Assembly (NCBI RefSeq): GCF_030159595.1
Contig: NZ_BSKJ01000001.1
Location: 372,001-436,000, forward strand
Length of the DNA stretch: 64,000 nucleotides
Origin: Pseudomonas putida
Lineage (GTDB): Bacteria > Pseudomonadota > Gammaproteobacteria > Pseudomonadales > Pseudomonadaceae
Reading direction: 5' to 3'
Below, one piece after another: positions 19,809 through 31,213 of the stretch. Within the stretch, counting starts at the first letter, position 1; each line of letters starts with the position of its first letter. The notes below the pieces were generated by a model. The model searched no databases, was not told where the DNA came from, and saw nothing but the letters and a program-made list of their open reading frames with translations. Made by a program: the position numbers and the translations under genes.

Positions 19809-20618
19809 ATGAGTGTGGATAGCGCCTACGCGGTCGAGTTGAAGGGGGTTACCTTCAAACGCGGTTCGCGCAGCATTTTCAGCAACGTCGACATTCGCAT
19901 CCCGCGCGGCAAGGTCACCGGCATCATGGGGCCATCGGGTTGCGGCAAGACCACGTTGCTCCGCTTGATGGGCGCGCAGTTGCGCCCCTCCAGCGGTGAG
20001 GTATGGGTTGCCGGGCAAAACCTGCCGACGCTGTCGCGCAGCGACCTGTTCGACGCCCGCAAGCAGATGGGGGTGCTGTTTCAGAGCGGCGCGCTGTTCA
20101 CCGACCTCGATGTGTTCGAGAACGTCGCGTTCCCGCTGCGCGTGCATACCCAGCTGTCGGACGAAATGATCCGTGACATCGTGTTGATGAAGCTGCAGGC
20201 CGTGGGCCTGCGCGGTGCCATCGACCTGATGCCTGACGAGTTGTCTGGCGGCATGAAACGTCGCGTGGCGCTGGCCCGGGCAATTGCCCTGGACCCTCAG
20301 ATCCTCATGTACGACGAACCGTTCGTCGGCCAGGACCCGATCGCCATGGGCGTGCTGGTGCGCCTGATCCGTCTGCTCAACGATGCGCTGGGCATTACCA
20401 GCATCGTGGTGTCCCATGACCTGGCAGAAACCGCCAGCATTGCCGACTACATCTATGTGGTGGGGGACGGCCAGGTGCTGGGCCAAGGCACGCCTGATGA
20501 GCTGATGGGCTCGGACAACCCGCGGATTCGCCAGTTCATGAAGGGCGACCCGGACGGCCCGGTACCCTTCCACTTTCCTGCGCCTGATTACCGCGCCGAC
20601 CTGCTGGGGGCGCGTTGA
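19809..20618 (+). CDS. mlaF: Phospholipid ABC transporter ATP-binding protein MlaF
   Basis: A 269-residue ABC ATPase with Walker [10 protein letters not shown] near residue 40, signature [14 protein letters not shown] and Walker [14 protein letters not shown]. It energises the Mla system, which keeps outer-membrane lipid asymmetry by moving phospholipids between membranes. AAGGAG at 19798-19803 is 5 nt before the ATG. It is the first gene of mlaFEDCB and overlaps mlaE by one base. A possible -10 (TATAGT, 19712-19717) lies about 90 nt upstream. Confidence 0.95.
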   Translation: MSVDSAYAVELKGVTFKRGSRSIFSNVDIRIPRGKVTGIMGPSGCGKTTLLRLMGAQLRPSSGEVWVAGQNLPTLSRSDLFDARKQMGVLFQSGALFTDLDVFENVAFPLRVHTQLSDEMIRDIVLMKLQAVGLRGAIDLMPDELSGGMKRRVALARAIALDPQILMYDEPFVGQDPIAMGVLVRLIRLLNDALGITSIVVSHDLAETASIADYIYVVGDGQVLGQGTPDELMGSDNPRIRQFMKGDPDGPVPFHFPAPDYRADLLGAR

Positions 20619-21415
20619 TGCGCAGAAGATCCTTACTCGAACGTGTCCGCCTGCTGGGTCGCTCGGCGATCGACGTGCTGGCGGTTCTGGGGCGTTCCTG
20701 CCTGTTCCTGTTCCATGCACTGATCGGCCGTGGCGGCATCGGCGGCGGTTTCCAGTTGCTGACCAAGCAGCTGTATTCAGTGGGCGTGCTGTCGCTGGCG
20801 ATCATCGTCGTGTCCGGGGTGTTCATCGGCATGGTGCTGGCGCTGCAGGGCTACAGCATCCTGACCAAATACGGTTCTGAGCAGGCGGTGGGGCAGATGG
20901 TCGCCCTGACCCTGTTGCGTGAGCTTGGCCCGGTGGTGACGGCGTTGCTGTTCGCCGGCCGTGCCGGTTCGGCGCTGACAGCTGAAATCGGCAACATGAA
21001 GTCAACCGAGCAACTGTCGAGCCTGGAAATGATCGGCGTCGACCCGCTCAAGTACATCGTCGCGCCTCGCCTGTGGGCCGGTTTCATCTCGCTGCCGCTG
21101 CTGGCGCTGATCTTCAGCGTTGTCGGTATCTGGGGTGGGTCGTGGGTGGCCGTGGACTGGCTGGGTGTGTATGAGGGCTCGTTCTGGGCCAACATGCAGA
21201 ACAGTGTTTCCTTCACCGACGACGTGCTCAACGGGCTGATCAAGAGCCTGGTGTTCGCCTTCGTCACGACCTGGATCGCCGTATTCCAGGGGTACGACTG
21301 TGAGCCCACCTCAGAAGGGATCAGCCGTGCCACCACCAAGACCGTGGTCTATGCCTCGTTGGCAGTGCTGGGTCTGGACTTTATTCTGACCGCCTTGATG
21401 TTTGGAGATTTCTGA
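20618..21415 (+). CDS. mlaE: Phospholipid ABC transporter permease MlaE
   Basis: A 265-residue MlaE-family permease with five or six membrane helices and the conserved blocks [23 protein letters not shown] and GCEPT-like YDCEPTSEG. The ATG at 20618 overlaps the mlaF stop codon (ATGA-type coupling); the in-frame TTG at 20615 is less likely. It forms the membrane core with MlaF, MlaB and a hexamer of MlaD. Confidence 0.94.
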   Translation: MRRRSLLERVRLLGRSAIDVLAVLGRSCLFLFHALIGRGGIGGGFQLLTKQLYSVGVLSLAIIVVSGVFIGMVLALQGYSILTKYGSEQAVGQMVALTLLRELGPVVTALLFAGRAGSALTAEIGNMKSTEQLSSLEMIGVDPLKYIVAPRLWAGFISLPLLALIFSVVGIWGGSWVAVDWLGVYEGSFWANMQNSVSFTDDVLNGLIKSLVFAFVTTWIAVFQGYDCEPTSEGISRATTKTVVYASLAVLGLDFILTALMFGDF

Positions 21416-21900
21416 TGCAAAACCGCACCCTGGAAATCGGTGTCGGCCTTTTCCTCCTGGCCGGGATCTTGGCGCTGCTGCTGCTGGCCCTGCGTGTCAG
21501 CGGGCTGTCGGCCAGCCCGAGCAGCGATACCTATAAAGTTTATGCGTATTTCGACAATATCGCCGGTTTGACGGTCAGAGCTAAAGTGACCATGGCCGGT
21601 GTGACCATCGGCAAGGTTACCGCCATCGATCTGGACCGTGATTCCTACACCGGTCGGGTGACCCTGCAACTGGACAAGTCGGTTGACAACCTGCCGACCG
21701 ACTCCACTGCATCGATCCTGACCGCCGGTTTGCTTGGCGAGAAGTACATCGGCATCAGCGTGGGCGGTGAAGACGAAGTGCTCAAGGACGGCGCGACCAT
21801 CCACGACACCCAGTCGGCACTGGTGCTGGAAGATCTGATTGGCAAGTTCCTGCTCAACTCCGTTGGCAAGGAACCGAAAGAAGCGCAACCGGCTAATTAA
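21415..21900 (+). CDS. mlaD: MCE-domain lipid-binding protein MlaD
   Basis: A 161-residue protein with one N-terminal membrane helix (LFLLAGILALLLLALRVSGL) and one MCE domain (VYAYFDNIAGLTVRAKVTMAG to about residue 115). MlaD hexamers form the periplasmic channel of the Mla complex and receive or deliver lipids to MlaC. It overlaps the mlaE stop by one base (TGATG). Confidence 0.94.
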   Translation: MQNRTLEIGVGLFLLAGILALLLLALRVSGLSASPSSDTYKVYAYFDNIAGLTVRAKVTMAGVTIGKVTAIDLDRDSYTGRVTLQLDKSVDNLPTDSTASILTAGLLGEKYIGISVGGEDEVLKDGATIHDTQSALVLEDLIGKFLLNSVGKEPKEAQPAN

Positions 21901-21909
21901 GGAGTTTCC

Positions 21910-22557
21910 ATGATTTCCATTCTGCGACGCGGCCTGCTGGTTCTGCTGGCGGCTTTCCCCCTGCTGACCCTGGCTGCGCAGACGCCGCACGACGTGGTTC
22001 AGGGCACGACCACTGAACTGCTCGGCGACCTCAAGGCCAACAAGGAGCAGTACAAGTCCAACCCCAACGCCTTCTACGATTCGCTTAACCGCATTCTCGG
22101 CCCGGTGGTGGACGCTGACGGGATTTCCCGCAGCATCATGACCGTCAAGTATTCGCGCAAGGCTACCCCGGAGCAGATGCAGCGCTTCCAGGAAAACTTC
22201 AAGCGCAGCCTGATGCAGTTCTATGGCAACGCCCTGCTCGAATACAACAACCAGGGCATCATCGTCGATCCGGCCAAGGCCGACGACGGCAAGCGCGCCA
22301 GTGTCGGCATGAAGGTCACCGGCAACAACGGTGCCGTGTACCCGGTGCAATACACCCTGGAAAACATCGGCGGCGAGTGGAAGGTGCGTAACGTCATCGT
22401 CAACGGCATCAACATCGGCAAGCTGTTCCGTGACCAGTTCGCCGATGCCATGCAGCGCAACGGCAACGACCTGGACAAGACCATCGATGGTTGGGCCGGC
22501 GAAGTGGCCAAGGCCAAGCAGGCTGCCGACAGCTCCCCGGAGAAGACCGTCAAATGA
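21910..22557 (+). CDS. mlaC: Periplasmic phospholipid shuttle MlaC
   Basis: A 215-residue protein with a Sec signal peptide (RRGLLVLLAAFPLLTLAA, cleavage near AQT) and the MlaC/Ttg2D domain. It ferries phospholipids between MlaA-porin in the outer membrane and MlaFEDB. AAGGAG at 21899-21904 gives a 5-nt spacing to the ATG. In P. putida this operon is the Ttg2 toluene tolerance locus, so a role in solvent tolerance is plausible. Confidence 0.94.
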   Translation: MISILRRGLLVLLAAFPLLTLAAQTPHDVVQGTTTELLGDLKANKEQYKSNPNAFYDSLNRILGPVVDADGISRSIMTVKYSRKATPEQMQRFQENFKRSLMQFYGNALLEYNNQGIIVDPAKADDGKRASVGMKVTGNNGAVYPVQYTLENIGGEWKVRNVIVNGINIGKLFRDQFADAMQRNGNDLDKTIDGWAGEVAKAKQAADSSPEKTVK

Positions 22558-22856
22558 GTGAGGCCGCTGTAAGCATGGCCGAGCCGGGCGTACTGTGCCT
22601 GGCTGGCGTGCTGGACTACCGCAGCGGGCCGGTCCTGCGCAAGCAGGGCAAGGCGCTGATCTCGGCTTGCCGCGAGGCGCAGCTGGTGCTCGATTGCTCG
22701 GCGGTGCAACATTCCACCAGTGTCGGCCTGTCGCTGCTGCTGGCATTCATGCGCGATGCCCAGGCCGCCGGTAAAGGCTGCCAGGTGCGAAGCATGCCTG
22801 ACGATATGCGGGAAATTGCCGGGGTCTATGACCTCGACGAAGTGCTGGCAACCTAA
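22554..22856 (+). CDS. mlaB: STAS-domain protein MlaB
   Basis: A 100-residue STAS domain: LVLDCSAVQHSTSVGLSLLLAF contains the conserved Asp-Cys-Ser and the Ser/Thr pocket. MlaB binds MlaF and is needed for ATPase activity and stability. Its ATG overlaps the mlaC stop (ATGA), so it is translationally coupled. An intrinsic terminator follows at 22876-22927. Confidence 0.9.
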   Translation: MSEAAVSMAEPGVLCLAGVLDYRSGPVLRKQGKALISACREAQLVLDCSAVQHSTSVGLSLLLAFMRDAQAAGKGCQVRSMPDDMREIAGVYDLDEVLAT

Positions 22857-22875
22857 TGGCCAAGCACGGATGATG

Positions 22876-22927
22876 GCCCCTCGGTCAGCGAAGCCCTCGT
22901 TGGGCTTCGCAGGCGAGGGGCTTTTTT
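22876..22927 (+). terminator. Terminator of the mla operon
   Basis: GCCCCTCG (22876-22883) pairs with CGAGGGGC (22914-22921) and is followed by six T residues. An inner hairpin, GCGAAGCCC/GGGCTTCGC, lies within the loop, so the structure is a long bulged stem. Confidence 0.85.
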
Positions 22928-22973
22928 GTATGATGGCCGACCCGTGCGCATCGGGCGCCGATTGAGGTTGAGC

Positions 22974-24502
<1,529 letters not shown>

Positions 24503-24511
24503 TAGCCCGCC

Positions 24512-24563
24512 GGTGCAAGGATGCACCTTTCGAATTGAATGCGGCCAGGTCGATGACCTGGCC
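24512..24563 (+). other. Two hairpins in the murA-hisG gap
   Basis: GGTGCA/TGCACC (24512-24527) followed by TTT could be a weak murA terminator. Directly after it GGCCAGGTC/GACCTGGCC with a 3-nt loop (24543-24563) is a perfect 9-bp stem without a T-run, ending 30 nt before hisG. No leader peptide rich in His codons is visible, so classic his attenuation is not supported. Confidence 0.6.
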
Positions 24564-24593
24564 GGCAGTAGCCGCTTAAGGACCGACGTTCCA

Positions 24594-25229
24594 ATGTTGA
24601 CCATCGCGCTTTCCAAAGGCCGTATTCTCGACGATACCCTGCCGCTGCTGGCCGAGGCCGGCATCGTGCCGACCGAGAACCCGGACAAGAGCCGCAAACT
24701 GATCATCCCTACCACGCAGGAAGATGTGCGCCTGCTGATCGTGCGTGCCACCGACGTGCCGACCTATGTCGAGCATGGTGCCGCCGACCTGGGTGTGGCC
24801 GGCAAGGACGTGCTGATGGAGTACGGCGGCCAGGGCCTGTACGAGCCACTGGACCTGCAGATTGCCCAGTGCAAGCTGATGACTGCTGGCGCAGTGGGTG
24901 CTCCTGAGCCCAAGGGCCGCCTGCGTGTTGCCACCAAGTTCGTCAACGTAGCCAAGCGCTACTATGCCGAGCAGGGCCGCCAGGTCGACATCATCAAGCT
25001 GTACGGCTCGATGGAGCTGGCACCGTTGATCAACCTCGCCGACAAGATCATCGACGTGGTCGACACCGGCAACACCCTGCGTGCCAATGGCCTGGAGCCC
25101 CAGGAACTGATCGCCACGATCAGCTCGCGCCTGGTGGTCAACAAGGCCTCCATGAAAATGCAGCACGCCCGTATCCAGAGCCTGATCGACACGCTGCGTC
25201 AAGCGGTCGAATCGCGACACCGCGGCTGA
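24594..25229 (+). CDS. hisG: ATP phosphoribosyltransferase, short form
   Basis: A 211-residue HisG_S catalytic subunit, first enzyme of histidine synthesis (ATP + PRPP). It lacks the C-terminal regulatory domain of the long form, so it should need HisZ, encoded elsewhere. Motifs: [14 protein letters not shown] at the N-terminus and the PRPP loop [12 protein letters not shown] near residue 157. The frame extends upstream, but family alignment starts at [10 protein letters not shown] (ATG 24594). Confidence 0.95.
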   Translation: MLTIALSKGRILDDTLPLLAEAGIVPTENPDKSRKLIIPTTQEDVRLLIVRATDVPTYVEHGAADLGVAGKDVLMEYGGQGLYEPLDLQIAQCKLMTAGAVGAPEPKGRLRVATKFVNVAKRYYAEQGRQVDIIKLYGSMELAPLINLADKIIDVVDTGNTLRANGLEPQELIATISSRLVVNKASMKMQHARIQSLIDTLRQAVESRHRG

Positions 25230-25355
25230 CTCCTGCGCGCGGCCTTCGCTGTCGCGCCCGTCTATCCGCGTCATAGCCACTTTTCTCGGGTGCCCGCGCG
25301 GATGGACTGGTAGCCTAGGGCGCCTGAGCATTCGCTAATAATCGAGGCCCTCGCC

Positions 25356-26681
25356 ATGACCGTGTCCACTGCAATTGCCCGTCTCAACGCCGCTGATCCG
25401 GATTTCGCCCGACATCTGGATCATCTGCTGAGCTGGGAAAGTGTGTCCGATGACGCGGTCAACCAGCGCGTGCTCGACATCATCAAGGGCGTGCGTGAGC
25501 GCGGCGATGCGGCACTGGTGGAATTCACCCAGCGTTTCGACGGCGTTGACGCCAAGTCGATCGATGACCTGATCCTCAATCGTGAACGCCTGGAGCTGGC
25601 GCTGACCCGCATCACCCCGGCCCAACGCGAAGCCCTGGAAAAGGCCGCCAACCGTGTGCGCATGTACCACGAGCGGCAGAAACAGGACTCCTGGCAGTAC
25701 ACCGAGGCCGATGGCACCGTGCTTGGTCAGAAAGTCACCCCGCTGGACCGTGCTGGCCTGTATGTACCAGGCGGCAAGGCGTCGTACCCGTCGTCGGTGC
25801 TGATGAACGCCATCCCGGCCAAGGTTGCCGGTGTGGCCGAGGTGGTGATGGTGGTGCCGACCCCGCGTGGCGAGGTCAACGAACTGGTGCTGGCGGCCGC
25901 CTGCATTGCCGGTGTCGACCGAGTGTTCACTGTCGGCGGTGCCCAGGCAGTCGCCGCGCTGGCCTACGGCACCGAAAGCGTGCCACAGGTGGACAAGATC
26001 GTCGGCCCGGGCAACATCTACGTTGCCACCGCCAAGCGCCATGTGTTTGGCCAGGTAGGCATCGACATGATCGCCGGTCCGTCGGAAATTCTCGTGGTAT
26101 GTGACGGCCAGACCGACCCGGACTGGATCGCCATGGACCTGTTCTCCCAAGCCGAGCACGACGAAGACGCCCAGGCCATCCTGGTCAGCCCGGATGCCGC
26201 GTTCCTCGACCGCGTTGCCGCCAGTATCGACAAGCTGATGCCGACCATGGAGCGTGCCGAGATCATCGAGAAGTCGATCAATGGCCGTGGTGCGCTGATT
26301 CAGGTGCGTGACATGCAACAGGCCATGGACGTGGCTAACCGCATTGCACCGGAGCACCTGGAGCTGTCGGTGGCCGACCCGCAAGCCTGGCTGCCGCACA
26401 TTCGCCATGCTGGCGCGATCTTCATGGGCCGTCACACCAGCGAAGCGCTGGGCGATTATTGTGCCGGCCCCAACCATGTGCTGCCGACCTCCGGTACCGC
26501 ACGTTTCTCGTCGCCGCTGGGGGTGTATGACTTCCAGAAGCGTTCGTCGATCATTTTCTGCTCCGAGCAGGGTGCCTCCGAGTTGGGCCACACCGCATCG
26601 GTCCTGGCGCGTGGCGAGTCGCTGACTGCCCACGCCCGCAGCGCTGAATACCGTATCCTGACCCAAGAGAAGGGGAACTGA
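25356..26681 (+). CDS. hisD: Histidinol dehydrogenase
   Basis: A 441-residue Zn enzyme that oxidises L-histidinol to histidine with NAD. Conserved blocks: [30 protein letters not shown], the Gln-His pair in [10 protein letters not shown], and [14 protein letters not shown]. It is 126 nt after hisG and 2 nt before hisC, so hisD and hisC are co-transcribed and hisG probably too. Confidence 0.96.
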   Translation: MTVSTAIARLNAADPDFARHLDHLLSWESVSDDAVNQRVLDIIKGVRERGDAALVEFTQRFDGVDAKSIDDLILNRERLELALTRITPAQREALEKAANRVRMYHERQKQDSWQYTEADGTVLGQKVTPLDRAGLYVPGGKASYPSSVLMNAIPAKVAGVAEVVMVVPTPRGEVNELVLAAACIAGVDRVFTVGGAQAVAALAYGTESVPQVDKIVGPGNIYVATAKRHVFGQVGIDMIAGPSEILVVCDGQTDPDWIAMDLFSQAEHDEDAQAILVSPDAAFLDRVAASIDKLMPTMERAEIIEKSINGRGALIQVRDMQQAMDVANRIAPEHLELSVADPQAWLPHIRHAGAIFMGRHTSEALGDYCAGPNHVLPTSGTARFSSPLGVYDFQKRSSIIFCSEQGASELGHTASVLARGESLTAHARSAEYRILTQEKGN

Positions 26682-26683
26682 GC

Positions 26684-27730
26684 ATGAGTCGATTCTGGAG
26701 CCCCTTCGTCAAGGACCTGGTGCCTTATGTGCCGGGCGAGCAGCCCAAGCTGGCCCGCCTGGTCAAGTTGAACACCAACGAAAACCCCTACGGCCCATCG
26801 CCCAAGGCGCTGGAGGCCATGCGCGGCGAGCTGAACGACAACCTGCGCCTGTACCCGGACCCGAACGGTGATCGGTTGAAGCAGGCGGTTGCCGAGTATT
26901 ACGGCGTAACGCCGGCCCAGGTATTCGTCGGCAACGGCTCGGATGAGGTGCTGGCGCACATCTTCCACGGTCTGTTCCAGCACGATGCACCGCTGTTGTT
27001 CCCGGATATCAGCTACAGCTTCTACCCGGTTTATTGCGGCCTGTACGGTATCGCTTTCGAGCAGGTGGCGCTGGATGACCAGTTCCAGATCCGCATCGAG
27101 GACTACAAAAAGCCCAACGCCGGCATCATATTCCCCAACCCCAATGCGCCGACCGGCTGCCTGATGCCCTTGCAGGCTGTCGAGCAGTTGCTGCAGGCCA
27201 ACCGTGATTCGGTGGTGGTGGTCGATGAGGCTTACATCGATTTCGGCGGCGAGACAGCCATCAGCCTAGTGGACCGCTACGACAACCTGCTGGTCACCCA
27301 GACGCTGTCGAAGTCGCGCTCGCTGGCCGGCCTGCGGGTTGGCCTGGCGGTGGGGCACCCGGATTTGATCGAGGCGCTGGAGCGAATCAAGAACAGCTTC
27401 AACTCCTACCCGCTGGACCGTGCGGCGATCGTAGGCGCGGCGGTGGCGTTCGAGGACCGCGAGTACTTCGAGGAAACCTGCCGCAAGGTGATCGACAGCC
27501 GCGAGGTGTTGGTCGGGCAGTTGCAAGCAAAGGGCTTTGAAGTGTTGCCATCGGCTGCCAACTTCATCTTCGCACGGCACCCGCAGCAGGATGCCGGTGA
27601 GCTGGCAGCACGCCTGCGCGAACAGGGCGTGATCGTGCGCCACTTCAAGCAGGCACGCATCGCCCAGTTCCTGCGCATCACCATCGGCACGCCAGAGATG
27701 AACCAGGCGTTGCTCGACGCGTTGAACTGA
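26684..27730 (+). CDS. hisC: Histidinol-phosphate aminotransferase
   Basis: A 348-residue class I/II PLP aminotransferase. The PLP lysine is Lys210 in [14 protein letters not shown], and [10 protein letters not shown] holds the PLP-binding Asp. It converts imidazole-acetol phosphate and glutamate to histidinol phosphate. AAGGGGAACTGAGC precedes the ATG at 26684. Many pseudomonads carry a second HisC homologue (HisC2/HisH type); this one sits in the hisGDC cluster and is the likely biosynthetic copy. Confidence 0.93.
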   Translation: MSRFWSPFVKDLVPYVPGEQPKLARLVKLNTNENPYGPSPKALEAMRGELNDNLRLYPDPNGDRLKQAVAEYYGVTPAQVFVGNGSDEVLAHIFHGLFQHDAPLLFPDISYSFYPVYCGLYGIAFEQVALDDQFQIRIEDYKKPNAGIIFPNPNAPTGCLMPLQAVEQLLQANRDSVVVVDEAYIDFGGETAISLVDRYDNLLVTQTLSKSRSLAGLRVGLAVGHPDLIEALERIKNSFNSYPLDRAAIVGAAVAFEDREYFEETCRKVIDSREVLVGQLQAKGFEVLPSAANFIFARHPQQDAGELAARLREQGVIVRHFKQARIAQFLRITIGTPEMNQALLDALN

Positions 27731-27739
27731 GGCATTGTC

Positions 27740-27766
27740 GGGCGCGCTTCCACCAAGAGCGCGCCC
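27740..27766. terminator. Hairpin between convergent hisC and phosphatase genes
   Basis: A perfect 9-bp stem GGGCGCGCT/AGCGCGCCC with a 9-nt loop lies between the two stop codons. No T-run follows on either strand, so termination efficiency is uncertain. Confidence 0.5.
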
Positions 27767-27769
27767 GGC

Positions 27770-28954
27770 TCAATAGCTGTTTTCTTCGATAACAAACGCT
27801 TTGCCAGCCGGCCGGTTGCGCACTGCCGCCGGTATTCCATCGAGTACCAGCACATAGTCGTTCTCTTGCCCCATGCCATCGGGATCAGTCCATTGCCCGT
27901 CCTTGGCCGGTACCTGCGCAACCACATGCTCGTTCTTGATTATCGTCAGGTATCCACTGGCATTGCTGTTCCAGCGTACCCGCCCCTTGGCCTCCTCGAC
28001 CCGCAGCTTGCGCACACCGGTGTCACCCAGCAACGGCGTGCCGTCCAGTAGCCATTCTGGTAACAGCTTCAAGCCCATGTGCCGCAATAGGGTAGGGGCG
28101 ACCGAGGTTTGCGCGGGCAGGCTGTACAGGTGGTTCGGCCCAGGGTTTTCCGCCGGGATACTGGGTTGCGTAAGCTCCAGGTTCAATGGCTTGTTGCTGG
28201 CAATGAAGGTGGTTTTTTCCTGCTCCGACATACCGCCGTGCGCTTTGCCCCAATAATCCCGCCCATGGTCCGTGCTGACGATCACCAGCCAGTCTTCTTG
28301 CGGGTTCAGGCGCTGACGCGCGTTGACCTTGTCCAGCAACTGCCCGATCTGGCTGTCGAGCGTGCGCAACGACCGTTGATAGCGTTCTCCAAAGCCACTG
28401 TCGTGCCCAACCTGGTCCGCTTCATCCAGTTGAATGAAGGTGAAGTCGGCGGGTGTATCGTCCAGGATCTGAAGCGTTCGCGCGATGACTCGCGCATCTG
28501 ATAAACCACTCTCACGTACATCGGCGCCATGGGCATCTTCCAGCAGATAGGCCGTGTTCAGCGGTGACCAGCCGACCACGCTGGACAGGTAGGCATTGGG
28601 CATGTCCAGGCGCAGCCGTTTGAACACGCTGGGAAACGCCGGGTCTACCCGCAATGACTCGGCGTTCGAGCCAACGCCATGCTTGTTGCTCCACACGCCG
28701 GTCAGTAACGTGACCCAGCCGGGGCCACTCAAGGTCGGTTGCTCGCTGGCCTTGCCATTGATGCCGCCAGCGTAGGCCTTGCCGTAATGCAGCCGCTGCT
28801 TCAGGTTGGTGGCGTCACCCAGTTGCAGGTAATGCTCCAGTTGCACGCCATCGAGGCCGATCAACAAGGCCTTGGGGCGGCTCGGGTGTTGGGCGGGTTC
28901 GCAACCCGGCAATATGGCCAGGAGCAGCAGTAACAGCAGGCTCGTCAGTCGCAT
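27770..28954 (-). CDS. Lipoprotein alkaline phosphatase/phosphodiesterase family protein
   Basis: A 394-residue protein with a lipoprotein signal peptide (leucine-rich core, lipobox LPGC at residues 15-18). The body belongs to the type I phosphodiesterase/nucleotide pyrophosphatase and alkaline phosphatase superfamily: LLIGLDGV carries the first metal-binding Asp, SGPGWVTLLTG the nucleophilic Thr region, and VSTDHGRDYWGKAHGG the Asp-His metal ligands. The +2 residue after Cys is Glu, so outer-membrane anchoring is likely. The frame extends upstream but ATG 28952-28954 fits the signal peptide. Substrate unknown. It is alone on its strand between hisC and a divergent GntR gene. Confidence 0.75.
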   Translation of the reverse strand: MRLTSLLLLLLLAILPGCEPAQHPSRPKALLIGLDGVQLEHYLQLGDATNLKQRLHYGKAYAGGINGKASEQPTLSGPGWVTLLTGVWSNKHGVGSNAESLRVDPAFPSVFKRLRLDMPNAYLSSVVGWSPLNTAYLLEDAHGADVRESGLSDARVIARTLQILDDTPADFTFIQLDEADQVGHDSGFGERYQRSLRTLDSQIGQLLDKVNARQRLNPQEDWLVIVSTDHGRDYWGKAHGGMSEQEKTTFIASNKPLNLELTQPSIPAENPGPNHLYSLPAQTSVAPTLLRHMGLKLLPEWLLDGTPLLGDTGVRKLRVEEAKGRVRWNSNASGYLTIIKNEHVVAQVPAKDGQWTDPDGMGQENDYVLVLDGIPAAVRNRPAGKAFVIEENSY

Positions 28955-29093
28955 GTAAGTACGCCCTTGAAAGTACCCCACGAGCGTTGCAATAAAGGTA
29001 TTTGTCCACAACTGGCAGAAATGCCAGGTGGTTTACGGCATTGCCCGACCTCCAGTAAGCTGTACAAATTCATCGGATGATTGGTTGAGTGCA

Positions 29094-29744
29094 ATGAATA
29101 CCGAGCTGACCAAGCGTTCTCTGGTTGAGCTTGCTGTGGAGCGTATGCGTGAACGCATCGTGCTAGGCGATTGGCAGGTGGGCCAGCGTTTACCCACCGA
29201 GCCTGAGTTGGCCCTGCAACTGGGCATAAGCCGCAACACTGTGCGTGAAGCGATGCGTGTACTGGCTTTCAGTGGCCTGGTGGAAATACGCCAAGGCGAT
29301 GGCAGCTATCTGCGGACGGCCCAGGACCCATTGCTGGCGGTGCAGGCGATGTCCCGTTGCACCGCCGAGCAGGCCCGGGAAACCCGTCACATCCTCGAAG
29401 CCGAAGCCATCGGGCTGGCGGCGCTGCGCCGTACCGATGCCGATTTGCAGGCGCTACGCGATGCGCTGGCCAGCAGTGCCGGGCACTTTCACGCGGATGT
29501 TGATACTTATGTGGCGTGCGACCTGGTGTTTCATCAGCGGCTGGTGGATGCCGCTCACAACCCGGCATTGAGCGAGCTGTACCGGTACTTTTCCGGAGTG
29601 GTGGCTGCTGCGCTGCACCACAACATGGCGACTGTGCCCCGTTGCCAGGCCACGTTCGACCTGCACGGTCAGATCCTCGAAGCCATCGAACAACGCGACG
29701 CGGAGCGGGCCAAGCGCCTGAGCCGCACCCTCATCGAATCCTGA
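29094..29744 (+). CDS. FadR-subfamily GntR transcriptional regulator
   Basis: A 216-residue regulator: N-terminal winged helix (RLPTEPELALQLGISRNTVREAMRVL, motif core TEPELA and NTVREA) and a C-terminal FCD all-helical ligand domain with His residues that may bind a metal (the DLVFHQRLVDAAHN block). FCD regulators usually sense small carboxylates or amino-acid derivatives. It is 12 nt before an MFS exporter and most likely controls that gene; this pairing is inference. The alternative upstream start would add 22 unusual residues; ATG 29094 fits the family. Confidence 0.88.
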   Translation: MNTELTKRSLVELAVERMRERIVLGDWQVGQRLPTEPELALQLGISRNTVREAMRVLAFSGLVEIRQGDGSYLRTAQDPLLAVQAMSRCTAEQARETRHILEAEAIGLAALRRTDADLQALRDALASSAGHFHADVDTYVACDLVFHQRLVDAAHNPALSELYRYFSGVVAAALHHNMATVPRCQATFDLHGQILEAIEQRDAERAKRLSRTLIES

Positions 29745-29756
29745 CCCGAGAAGGCC

Positions 29757-31037
29757 ATGGCTGAATCCATCACCCGCAATACCCCGCCGAATGAGCGGGA
29801 CCTCGATGAGCTGCTGATCGATGCAGAGGCTGACGACGAACAGGTGCAGCAGCAACCCGTAAAGCTGCGGCGGCCCTGGCTGCTGTTGCTCGGCCTGGTG
29901 CTGGTGGCATTGAACCTGCGCCCGGCGTTGTCGAGCATGGCGCCGGTGCTGGGGCAGGTGTCCGAAGGCCTGGGGCTCAATGCTTCGCAGGCCGGCTTGC
30001 TGACCACCTTGCCGGTGCTGTGCCTGGGGCTGTTCGCTCCGCTGGCGCCGGTGCTGGCGCGGCGTTTTGGCAGCGAGCGGGTGATCCTCGGCATTCTCGT
30101 CACGCTGGCGCTGGGTATTGTGGTTCGAAGCGCCTTTGGTCCAATTGGGGTGTTTCTCGGCAGCCTGATGGCGGGGGCTAGCATCGGCATTATCGGCGTG
30201 CTGTTGCCGGGTATCGTCAAACGCGACTTCCCGAAGCACGCAGGCACGTTGACCGGTGTGTACACGATGGCCTTGTGCTTGGGGGCAGCCATGGCAGCGG
30301 GTGCCACCGTACCGTTGGCCCAACATTTTGAGGGCAGTTGGGCGTTGGGGTTGGGCTTCTGGATGCTACCTGCCCTGTTGGCCATGCTGGTGTGGCTGCC
30401 GCAGGCGCGCCAAGGGCATGGTCTGCATAAGGTGGCCTATCGCGTGCGTGGCCTCTGGCGTGACCCGCTGGCCTGGCAGGTGACCCTGTACATGGGCTTG
30501 CAGTCATCGCTGGCTTACATCGTGTTCGGTTGGTTGCCATCGATCCTGATCGGCCGCGGCCTGAGCCCGACCGAGGCGGGGCTGGTGTTGTCGGGGTCGG
30601 TGATTGTACAACTGGTCAGCTCGCTCAGCGCGCCCTGGCTGGCCACTCGTGGCAAGGACCAGCGGCTGGCGATCGTGCTGGTCATGCTGCTGACGCTGGT
30701 AGGCCTGTTCGGTTGCCTGTATGCACCGATTTCCGGGCTGTGGGGCTGGGCTGTGGTACTGGGCCTTGGGCAGGGCGGCACCTTTGCCCTGGCGCTGACC
30801 TTGATCGTGCTGCGTTCGAAGGACGCCCATGTGGCGGCAAACCTGTCGAGCATGGCGCAGGGCGTGGGCTACACCTTGGCGTCGATGGGGCCGTTTGCGG
30901 TGGGGCTGGTACATGACCTGACCGGGGGCTGGGCGGCGCTGGGCTGGATTTTTGCGGTATTGGGGATTGGTGCCATCGTGTTCGGACTGGGTGCCGGGCG
31001 GGCGTTGCATGTGCAGGTGGATAGCGAAAAAGTCTGA
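29757..31037 (+). CDS. MFS transporter, CynX/NimT family
   Basis: A 426-residue protein with an acidic cytoplasmic N-terminus (about 40 residues) followed by twelve membrane helices. NLRPALSSMAPVLGQ in helix 1 is the hallmark of the CynX/NimT (cyanate permease, nitroimidazole resistance) branch. Substrates of the family include cyanate and 2-nitroimidazole, but many members are uncharacterised. Co-transcribed with the FadR-type regulator just upstream. Confidence 0.87.
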   Translation: MAESITRNTPPNERDLDELLIDAEADDEQVQQQPVKLRRPWLLLLGLVLVALNLRPALSSMAPVLGQVSEGLGLNASQAGLLTTLPVLCLGLFAPLAPVLARRFGSERVILGILVTLALGIVVRSAFGPIGVFLGSLMAGASIGIIGVLLPGIVKRDFPKHAGTLTGVYTMALCLGAAMAAGATVPLAQHFEGSWALGLGFWMLPALLAMLVWLPQARQGHGLHKVAYRVRGLWRDPLAWQVTLYMGLQSSLAYIVFGWLPSILIGRGLSPTEAGLVLSGSVIVQLVSSLSAPWLATRGKDQRLAIVLVMLLTLVGLFGCLYAPISGLWGWAVVLGLGQGGTFALALTLIVLRSKDAHVAANLSSMAQGVGYTLASMGPFAVGLVHDLTGGWAALGWIFAVLGIGAIVFGLGAGRALHVQVDSEKV

Positions 31038-31056
31038 GGCATGTATTTGCAGTACT

Positions 31057-31149
31057 GGCCTCTTCGCGGGCAAGCCCGCTCCCACAGGAAAGCGAAAGGT
31101 TCGAAGTTCGTACAAATCTTGTGGGAGCGGGCTTGCCCGCGAAAGGGCC
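31057..31149. repeat. Paired REP-like palindrome (GCGGGCAAGCCCGC type)
   Basis: Two inverted units built around TTCGCGGGCAAGCCCGCTCC flank a 30-40 base spacer, with outer GGCC arms. It lies between the MFS gene and the NTF2-like gene. This is the second sequence class of REP seen here, shared with 63445-63543. Confidence 0.85.
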
Positions 31150-31213
31150 GGTACTGGCATAAGCAGCCGGGGCGGATTATCGTGCTGCTTTCCACCCAGG
31201 ACGGACCTGCCCC

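Noticed and set aside
19560..20720. Upstream continuation of the kdsD frame (would give a 711-residue protein)
   Set aside because: It lies antisense to mlaF, has no family similarity, and KdsD is complete from ATG 19557-19559.
24503..24593. His attenuator leader peptide
   Set aside because: No short frame with a run of His codons is present.
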